A stretch of DNA of 10,366 nt from CAYVQU01 sp964453155 (GTDB taxonomy: Bacteria; Chloroflexota; Anaerolineae; Anaerolineales; UBA11858). The stretch spans positions 1 through 10,366 of the forward strand of contig CAYVQU010000179.1 in the NCBI GenBank assembly GCA_964453155.1. The letters run 5' to 3'. Numbering within the stretch: the first letter of the stretch is position 1; every line of letters starts with the position of its first letter. A program made the translations under genes and the position numbers. The notes below the pieces were generated by a model that saw only the letters and a program-made list of their open reading frames with translations, searched no databases and had not been told where the DNA came from. This document shows, in pieces, positions 5,981 to 10,366 of the stretch.

Positions 5981-6187
5981 TTATTTCCTCACAGCTTTAA
6001 CAGGTCGTTTGTGGAGGGAAATCGTTTGTAACACATTATTTTGGTATTTTCCGGTGACAACCCAACCATCTTCGGCCTGGTAATTGATCTGTACTTCTCG
6101 AAACTTTTCAACCTGAGGGTTACGGTTATGTTCTGTCATTAGATTGTTTGCGGTGATCATAACTTGGATACTTTGTAGTGTTGACAT
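5981..6187 (-). CDS. 68-residue protein of unknown function, first gene of the RHH operon
   Basis: I do not recognise this protein. It is small, soluble and mostly polar. The central part (about residues 28-58, REVQINYQ..GWVVTGKYQ..LQTISLH) looks like three or four beta strands, and the tail is basic (KRPVKAVRK). A strong AAAGGAG at 6-nt spacing precedes the ATG. The tight link to the RHH gene (2-nt gap) suggests a partner or co-regulated target. A toxin-antitoxin pair is conceivable from size and order, but nothing in the sequence resembles a known toxin. The promoter and a palindrome lie in the 5' leader. Confidence 0.7.
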   Translation of the reverse strand: MSTLQSIQVMITANNLMTEHNRNPQVEKFREVQINYQAEDGWVVTGKYQNNVLQTISLHKRPVKAVRK

Positions 6188-6208
6188 CAGATACTCCTTT
6201 TTGATTTA

Positions 6209-6230
6209 AAACCATCCATATGGATGGTTT
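6209..6230. promoter_or_regulatory. Perfect 22-bp palindrome, putative operator in the RHH operon leader
   Basis: The palindrome is centred between 6219 and 6220, with core ACCATCC-ATAT-GGATGGT and AA/TT flanks. It lies just downstream of the predicted transcription start on the minus strand. It matches the second site at 6285-6302 in both half-sites and the 4-bp spacing. It would also form a hairpin in the leader mRNA. Confidence 0.7.
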
Positions 6231-6246
6231 CTGGATGTCTGTTGGG

Positions 6247-6275
6247 AGTATATACTGAAATTGGATGTTTGTCAA
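6247..6275 (-). promoter_or_regulatory. Near-consensus sigma-70-type promoter of the RHH operon
   Basis: On the minus strand, TTGACA (6270-6275, 6 of 6) and TATACT (6247-6252, 5 of 6) are separated by exactly 17 bp. A transcript would start near 6240 and have a leader of about 52 nt before the ATG at 6187. The -35 lies within another inverted repeat, GATGTT-N4-AACATC (6264-6279). Confidence 0.75.
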
Positions 6276-6284
6276 CATCTGTTT

Positions 6285-6302
6285 ACCATCCGTGTGGATG
6301 GT
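6285..6302. promoter_or_regulatory. Second operator-like palindrome, upstream of the -35
   Basis: ACCATCC-GTGT-GGATGGT has the same half-sites and spacing as the palindrome at 6211-6228 but a different centre. It lies just upstream of the -35 of the RHH operon. The centres of the two sites are 74 bp apart, close to seven DNA turns. Conservation of the arms but not the centre is what protein binding sites show. Confidence 0.7.
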
Positions 6303-6357
6303 TTAGGGCGGCTCCACCAAGGGAAACTAAGTGTGAAATAAGACGATCTCCTGACTA

Positions 6358-6819
6358 CTATTTCGTTATGTTTACCTCCGAAATTTCAGTACCAGGAGGT
6401 AAATCTTTGATTTGCTGATGAATTTGTCCCAACACATGAACTGCGGTGATGAAATCCATTTTATGGATGTTATCCACACTGATAACTCCACCCAACTTGG
6501 GGGTTTTCTTGAAATCAAAAATCTCATGGGGAGCCAGAATCAGGCCCGATTTTTGGAGGGTCATCGATAAAGTTGCCATCAACAAATCTTCCTGACCTTT
6601 TGAACTGTTCAGGCGTTTTTCCAAATCATCCATCGTTTGGGCGACCAACTCAAACGTTCCATTGACCAGGTCTAAAAAGAAGATCATGCCGCGGTGGGCA
6701 CAGAAGATATCTCCAAATGTGGAGGTCAGTAATGGCACTGCTTCTTCCGGAACCAGCCAGCGCCAGGATTTCAGAGCTTGATCATACTGTTTTTTCGAAA
6801 ATTTCTTAATGAGTTCCAT
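6358..6819 (-). CDS. DUF1851 / T6SS immunity Tdi1 C-terminal-like protein
   Basis: The 153-residue protein resembles the DUF1851/Tdi1 C-terminal family. An N-terminal part (about 1-60) includes FGDIFCAHRGMIFFLDLVNGTFEL, and a C-terminal part reads GLILAPHEIFDFK followed by LGG.ISVDNIHKMD (about 110-122). Tdi1 is the immunity partner of a type VI DNase toxin in Agrobacterium. Many relatives occur without T6SS and have unknown roles. No toxin gene is visible here, so an immunity role is only a family-based possibility. The ribosome binding site AAGGA overlaps the stop codon of the upstream dehydratase gene (9-nt gap), so the two are co-transcribed and probably translationally coupled. Confidence 0.65.
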   Translation of the reverse strand: MELIKKFSKKQYDQALKSWRWLVPEEAVPLLTSTFGDIFCAHRGMIFFLDLVNGTFELVAQTMDDLEKRLNSSKGQEDLLMATLSMTLQKSGLILAPHEIFDFKKTPKLGGVISVDNIHKMDFITAVHVLGQIHQQIKDLPPGTEISEVNITK

Positions 6820-6828
6820 AATTTTTCC

Positions 6829-7785
6829 TTAGGGTGATTTTATCCATGGCATCTGATCCAAATCAACATTTCCGCCGGATAAGATCACACCCACCCGCAG
6901 ACCGGTCAGGTCGATTTTGCGCTCCCAGAGCAACCCAACCGGCACGGCAGCCGAAGGTTCGATCACGATTTTCGTCCGCTCCCAGATGAAACGCATCGAT
7001 TCCAGAATGGCTTGCTCGCCGACGGTGACGATTTGCTCCACCCGTTTTAGGATGATGGGGAAAGTGAGTTCTCCGAGGGAGGTCAGTAGCCCGTCTGCGA
7101 TGGTTTTGGGATTAACCGAGGGAATAATGTGCCCGGCCAGGAAGGAGCGATAGGCATCATCGGCCAATTCGGGTTCGGCGGCGATGACGCGCGTTTGGGG
7201 GGATAACTCAGTCACTGAAATGGCCGTGCCGCTCAACAAACCACCACCGCCCACCGGGGCAATAACCACATCTAAATTCGAAATTTCGTTCACCAACTCC
7301 ATTCCGGCAGTTCCCGCCCCGGTGATGACTTCATAGTTATCATACGGATGGATTTCTACCGCCCCAGTTTGCGCAATGACTCCGGCCAAGGTCGTCTCCC
7401 GGGCTTCCAGAGTCGGCATACAAAATGTAATTTGGCCTCCATACCCCGCCACAGCCGCCTTTTTGACCGCGGGCGCATTTTTTGGCATGACGATATAAGC
7501 TGGAATCCCGCGCAGTTGAGCAGCCAATGCCAGCGCCTGGGCATGATTCCCAGATGAGTGGGTGGCCACTCCCCGTTGCGCGTCCGACTCCGTCAGTGAA
7601 AACACCGCATTACATGCCCCTCGGAATTTAAACGCGCCCACTTTTTGCATATTCTCACATTTGAGAAACACCTGGGTTCCGACCCGTTGGTCCAAGCTCT
7701 TACAGGCCAAAATGGGTGTCTGGTGAGCATACGGCCGAATGCGTTCCGCGGCTTGTTGAATTTCTGTAATTGTTGGTTCAGTCAT
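6829..7785 (-). CDS. PLP-dependent threonine/serine dehydratase or serine racemase
   Basis: This 318-residue fold-type II PLP enzyme deaminates threonine/serine or racemises serine. Key residues in order: K53 for the Schiff base (AFKFRGA), SSGNH at 77-81 with S78 matching the re-face serine of serine racemase, and the tetraglycine phosphate loop at 179-182. E204/A208/D210 have the spacing of the Mg site in eukaryotic serine racemase, and S303 (SGGNVDL) contacts the ring nitrogen. There is no ACT or other regulatory domain, so it is unlike biosynthetic IlvA. Racemase, catabolic dehydratase and hydroxyaspartate dehydratase activities cannot be separated by sequence alone. I chose ATG 7785 because AAGGA lies 7 nt upstream; the frame is open to 7821. 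Confidence 0.87.
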   Translation of the reverse strand: MTEPTITEIQQAAERIRPYAHQTPILACKSLDQRVGTQVFLKCENMQKVGAFKFRGACNAVFSLTESDAQRGVATHSSGNHAQALALAAQLRGIPAYIVMPKNAPAVKKAAVAGYGGQITFCMPTLEARETTLAGVIAQTGAVEIHPYDNYEVITGAGTAGMELVNEISNLDVVIAPVGGGGLLSGTAISVTELSPQTRVIAAEPELADDAYRSFLAGHIIPSVNPKTIADGLLTSLGELTFPIILKRVEQIVTVGEQAILESMRFIWERTKIVIEPSAAVPVGLLWERKIDLTGLRVGVILSGGNVDLDQMPWIKSP

Positions 7786-7842
7786 GCAATAATCCTTGCA
7801 TCGGTAATATTGAGTACGCAATTAAATTTGGTTTGGACCAAT

Positions 7843-7848
7843 TATAAT
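7843..7848 (+). promoter_or_regulatory. Putative -10 box for the DMT-TIR operon
   Basis: A perfect TATAAT lies 41 nt before the ATG at 7890. The -35 region at 16-18 bp spacing is AT-rich without a TTGACA match. The box is inside the palindrome ATTATAAT, so it reads equally well on the minus strand and could serve the divergent dehydratase gene. Confidence 0.4.
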
Positions 7849-7857
7849 TGCACCTCA

Positions 7858-7873
7858 AAGAAAAATTTTTCTT
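7858..7873. promoter_or_regulatory. 16-bp AT-rich perfect palindrome in the DMT-TIR leader
   Basis: AAGAAAAATTTTTCTT is fully symmetric and sits between the putative -10 and the DMT start codon. It is a possible operator or leader hairpin. AT-rich symmetry is cheap, so it could also be chance. Confidence 0.3.
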
Positions 7874-7889
7874 CAGATTGGATTCTTCG

Positions 7890-8327
7890 ATGCCAAAAGC
7901 CTTATTATTTGCAGCCATTGCAGCCCTAGGAAATGCCATCTTTGTTTATGGTCAACGTCGAGCGGTGGTGGCTGCCAATCCATTTCTATTTTTGCTGGGG
8001 GCCGTATTGGTGTGCGCGACTTTGTTTGTAGGTGCAACCCTGGTTTTTCAAACCCCCACCGATTCGGGTTACGTTACTCAAAATATCTCCAGCATGGTGA
8101 TCAGTGGGGTGGGATTTTTTATCACTTTTGTGGGCTTCTATCTCTTATACTCCCAATTTGGAGCCGTGTACTATATCGTCTATGCAATCTTCTCGATCAT
8201 CACGACTTCGATTGTGGTTGGCGTGCTCATTTACAAGGAACCCTTCAATTTGTATCAATTCGGCGCGCTGGTTTTAGCTATTCTGGCAATTGTGCTGTTT
8301 AATTATGGCCGCTTTGTGACCAATTGA
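7890..8327 (+). CDS. Small DMT-superfamily (EamA-half-like) membrane transporter
   Basis: The 145-residue product has five hydrophobic helices, at about residues 4-20, 31-53, 69-88, 92-115 and 121-140. The region SIVVGVLIYKEPFNLYQFGALVLAILAIVLFN follows the DMT/SMR pattern, with a glutamate in a short loop and a Gly-rich last helix. It corresponds to one EamA repeat, about half the size of a typical 10-helix DMT exporter, so it would have to dimerise. Substrate unknown. The ATG at 7890 is preferred to an upstream TTG at 7848, which would add 14 polar residues, although neither has a clear ribosome binding site. It is followed 12 nt later by the TIR gene in the same operon. Confidence 0.7.
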   Translation: MPKALLFAAIAALGNAIFVYGQRRAVVAANPFLFLLGAVLVCATLFVGATLVFQTPTDSGYVTQNISSMVISGVGFFITFVGFYLLYSQFGAVYYIVYAIFSIITTSIVVGVLIYKEPFNLYQFGALVLAILAIVLFNYGRFVTN

Positions 8328-8339
8328 TCGGAGGCTGTG

Positions 8340-9158
8340 ATGTCTAAAATTTTCATTAGTTATCGTCGGGAAGATAGCAAAGAATCAGTCGGTCGTTTGC
8401 ATGATCACCTTAAGCAGCGCTTTGATTCTCAGGATATCTTTTTTGATGTAGGAACGATCAAGTTAGGGGAAGACTTTGCTCTTGCAATTGAAAACTTTAT
8501 CGCCACCTGCGATGCCTTACTGGCCGTGATCGGTCCCCGCTGGCTAAATTGTCAGAAAGATGGGCGTCGTCGGCTAGCAAACCCCAATGATCATGTTCGC
8601 CTAGAAATTGCCTCAGCCTTACGAACCGACGCGCTGGTCATCCCCGTTCTGGTTGCTGGGGCTATGATGCCAGCCCCTAATGAATTGCCATCTGATCTGG
8701 TTGCATTGTCGCGCCGGAATGCCCTGGAACTCAGTTACAATCGCTTTGATTATGATGTCGAGCGTTTGGTAAGTGCCCTCGGTGGGGCTACTGGAACTTT
8801 ACAGATTGGGTTGGGTAGCTCATATCAATTTATTCAGGCTGCGGGCTTAATGGGTGCGGTACCAAGTTTTGAGGTCCGTATTGATCGTAAACGAGTTGGA
8901 AAAGTTGCTGCCCCCCCAGGGAACCTTATGGGGCAACCAAAATCTAAAAAATTCTGGCCGCCCCTCCAAATCCAGGTTGGGGAGGGGATTCACACCCTCC
9001 AGGTTGTTGCCCGCCGATCTAAGTTTGAATCAGGCACTTACTCCAATGAAATCAAATTTCAAATCAAGGGGGGGCAAACCCTGACTTTCAGCATCGAACG
9101 TCAGGAGCAACAATTTGGCCCCGATAAAATCGTCCTAAAATCCCAAAATCCAATTTAG
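8340..9158 (+). CDS. TIR-domain protein with C-terminal beta-rich domain
   Basis: The 272-residue protein begins with a TIR domain (about residues 1-147). Its markers are KIFISYRREDS at the first strand and box 1, LGEDFALAI, LAVIGPRW, VRLEIASAL with E89 where NADase TIRs such as SARM1 have their catalytic Glu, and VIPVLVAG. Bacterial TIR domains of this kind often hydrolyse NAD or make cyclic ADP-ribose signals, many in antiphage defence. Residues about 150-272 form a beta-rich domain (FEVRIDRKRVGKV...GIHTLQVVARR...GGQTLTFSI) resembling PEGA/DUF2846-type sandwich folds; its role is unknown. ATG 8340 has GGAGG 5 nt upstream; the overlapping GTG at 8337 is too close. It is the second gene after the DMT transporter and converges on lysX. 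Confidence 0.85.
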   Translation: MSKIFISYRREDSKESVGRLHDHLKQRFDSQDIFFDVGTIKLGEDFALAIENFIATCDALLAVIGPRWLNCQKDGRRRLANPNDHVRLEIASALRTDALVIPVLVAGAMMPAPNELPSDLVALSRRNALELSYNRFDYDVERLVSALGGATGTLQIGLGSSYQFIQAAGLMGAVPSFEVRIDRKRVGKVAAPPGNLMGQPKSKKFWPPLQIQVGEGIHTLQVVARRSKFESGTYSNEIKFQIKGGQTLTFSIERQEQQFGPDKIVLKSQNPI

Positions 9159-9167
9159 ATCAGGAAA

Positions 9168-10085
9168 TTATCCCACCGCGATGGGGTGGGGCGTAAACAC
9201 TGAATTGGTTTGCAATGTGCGCTGATGTCGGGCGGTGTCAACCGCGTAGTCGACGAGTAATCCAGGTAAATCCACGCCGGTGAGGGGCACAGTGGTGTGA
9301 TATTCCATCGTATGGTTAATCTCATTGACCAGATAGCCCCGCTGGGGGTCTTCAATCAAGTCGACGGCGAGCACTCCGCCGCCCACGGCCTGGGCCGCCC
9401 GCAAACATAAATCGTTGATTTCGGGCGTAACCGGGCAAATTTCACCTGATCCGCCGCGGGCCGTGTTGGTGATCCAATGGGGCGAATTGCGGTAGATGGC
9501 ACAGACGGTTTCATCGCCGATCACAAAAGCCCGGATATCGCGCCCTGGTTTCTCGATAAACTCCTGAATGTAGAAAATGGAATGCTGGTATGAACCCAGG
9601 GTGGCTTTATGCTCCAGGATGGTTTCGGCCGCGTCCCGGTCATTGATTTTAGAGAGCATCCGGCCCCAAGAACCGACCACGGGTTTCAGTACCACCGGGT
9701 ATCCTATCGTTTCGATGGCCTCCAACGCGGCCTCGGGCGTAAAGGCGATTTGAGTCCGCGGTTGGGGGAGGCCCGCTTGTTCTAAAACGGCCGATGTCAT
9801 CAGCTTGTTGCCACAGATTTCTGCCACTCGCGCGCTGTTGATAGTCGGAATCCCCCAGCTATTAAGAATCTGGAGTGAACTCAAACCGCGGCCATAACTC
9901 AAATTCCGGGAGATGATGACATCAAATTGCTGCCACTCTTTGGGTTGGGTGATATCGAAAATGGCCTCCCGGTCGTTCAAGCGCTTATAGGGGATTCCGC
10001 GGGCCTCTAACGCCGCGAAAATCCATTTCTCATCAACTCGCACTCGTGAAAATAATACGCCAACCTGGATATTGTTGTAAGTCAT
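9168..10085 (-). CDS. lysX: LysX/RimK-family ATP-grasp ligase
   Basis: The 305-residue enzyme matches LysX, the ATP-grasp ligase joining alpha-aminoadipate to the carrier protein LysW in AAA-type lysine synthesis; the close relative ArgX uses glutamate. The N-terminus (VGVLFSRVRVDEKWIFAALEARG) is typical of LysX. ATP-grasp residues include K94, K134 in VVLKPVVGSWGR, R182/D183/R185 in GRDIRAFVIG, NTARGG (207-212), D242, and NEINHTMEY (254-262) for metal and substrate binding. No LysW or other pathway genes are in the window, so LysX versus ArgX is not proven; a RimK-type side role is possible. I chose ATG 10085 because GGAGG (10093-10097) is 7 nt upstream. A terminator only 19 nt before the start suggests attenuation. 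Confidence 0.82.
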   Translation of the reverse strand: MTYNNIQVGVLFSRVRVDEKWIFAALEARGIPYKRLNDREAIFDITQPKEWQQFDVIISRNLSYGRGLSSLQILNSWGIPTINSARVAEICGNKLMTSAVLEQAGLPQPRTQIAFTPEAALEAIETIGYPVVLKPVVGSWGRMLSKINDRDAAETILEHKATLGSYQHSIFYIQEFIEKPGRDIRAFVIGDETVCAIYRNSPHWITNTARGGSGEICPVTPEINDLCLRAAQAVGGGVLAVDLIEDPQRGYLVNEINHTMEYHTTVPLTGVDLPGLLVDYAVDTARHQRTLQTNSVFTPHPIAVG

Positions 10086-10104
10086 TTCGAATCCTCCGAA
10101 AAAC

Positions 10105-10137
10105 AAAAAACCCGCTGGATGGCTTTCATCCAGCGGG
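10105..10137 (-). terminator. Strong terminator just upstream of lysX, possible attenuator
   Basis: A perfect 11-bp stem (CCCGCTGGATG, 10111-10121, with CATCCAGCGGG, 10127-10137) has a 5-nt loop. On the minus strand it is followed by six Ts (10105-10110) and a further T stretch. Only 19 nt separate the T-tract from the lysX ATG, too few for a separate promoter. Transcripts reaching lysX must therefore read through it. The loop and its edges (10120-10127) are complementary to a leader segment at 10183-10190. Confidence 0.8.
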
Positions 10138-10166
10138 CAAATTTACTGCGCTACTGCTTAGACCTG

Positions 10167-10253
10167 TCAACCAGAACAGGCCGAAAGCCAGGGGTGGGGC
10201 TTGCGGCACTTCTTAACCTTCTTGGCGACAAGGGTATAAACAGGATTGTGCAT
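10167..10253 (-). CDS. Candidate 28-residue lysine-rich leader peptide of lysX
   Basis: An ATG at 10253 opens a 28-codon frame ending in TGA, 29 nt before the lysX-proximal terminator. Residues 11-18 read KKVKKCRK: five lysines in eight positions. This is what a leader peptide sensing charged tRNA-Lys would carry, ahead of a gene assigned to lysine synthesis. No Shine-Dalgarno motif precedes the ATG, which is the main weakness. The frame stays open upstream to a TTG at 10316, which would give a 49-residue protein and allow a small ordinary gene instead. I recognise no family for either form. Confidence 0.4.
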   Translation of the reverse strand: MHNPVYTLVAKKVKKCRKPHPWLSACSG

Positions 10254-10288
10254 ATTGGGCGTAAGTTTACCAAACAAATCTGGTCCTG

Positions 10289-10316
10289 ACCATAAAAATT
10301 GTGTAATTTTGGTCAA
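10289..10316 (-). promoter_or_regulatory. Putative promoter for the lysX leader transcript
   Basis: On the minus strand, TTGACC (10311-10316, 5 of 6) and TATGGT (10289-10294, 4 of 6) are separated by 16 bp. A start near 10282 would leave about 29 nt before the leader ATG at 10253. The -35 overlaps the alternative TTG start at 10316, so if this promoter is used the longer peptide cannot be made from it. Confidence 0.4.
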
Positions 10317-10366
10317 TACCTTCGCCGATTATGGTGGTGAAGGGTGTACATTAACAGCATGAATAC

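Noticed and set aside
7645..7929. A 94-codon + strand frame across the dehydratase start and DMT start
   Set aside because: It covers the divergent promoter region and overlaps two better genes in other frames.
9172..9190. CCCACC/GGTGGG inverted repeat at the lysX 3' end as terminator for the TIR gene
   Set aside because: The stem is only 6 bp, lies inside lysX codons and has no T-tract.

Overview
The window is chromosomal DNA of moderate GC with densely packed genes on both strands. It contains no rRNA, tRNA, CRISPR array, insertion sequence or phage gene that I can see. A lipoprotein with a Thr/Pro-rich linker before an M23 peptidase domain, a LysX-type ATP-grasp ligase and an N-terminally anchored TlpA-like thioredoxin together suggest a Chloroflexota-like (Anaerolineae-type) bacterium. 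That is an inference from gene style, not a demonstrated assignment.

Layout, left to right. (1) A YccF-family membrane protein (-) lies between two hairpin terminators, followed by a 48-residue single-pass membrane protein (-). (2) A hairpin-rich intergenic stretch (831-983) leads into a TlpA/ResA-like thiol-disulfide oxidoreductase (+). This converges on a classical SDR oxidoreductase (-). (3) Past a hairpin repeat, a 47-residue one-helix protein and a seven-helix membrane protein form a small + operon. (4) An intergenic unit (about 3537-3699) with a TATAAT box and a strong terminator but no ORF may be a free-standing small RNA. (5) A large lipoprotein with an M23 peptidase domain and a PQQ-like propeller (-). 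(6) A two-gene operon (-) encodes a 68-residue protein of unknown function and a ribbon-helix-helix (RHH) regulator. A near-consensus promoter drives it, with a matching palindrome on each side. (7) A serine racemase/threonine dehydratase-type PLP enzyme (-) is closely followed by a DUF1851/Tdi1-C-like protein. (8) A half-size DMT transporter and a TIR-domain protein form a + operon. (9) A LysX/RimK-type ligase (-) lies behind a leader region containing a lysine-rich mini-ORF and a strong terminator.

Two regulatory layouts stand out. Upstream of lysX, the order is promoter-like boxes, a 28-codon reading frame with five Lys codons within eight positions, a segment complementary to the terminator loop, then the terminator and lysX. 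This is the expected order for ribosome-mediated attenuation by lysine. At the RHH operon, paired ACCATCC-N4-GGATGGT sites 74 bp apart bracket a TTGACA-N17-TATACT promoter, as expected for autoregulation. The DMT-TIR pair and the structured leader of the tlpA-like gene are the other items worth a second look.
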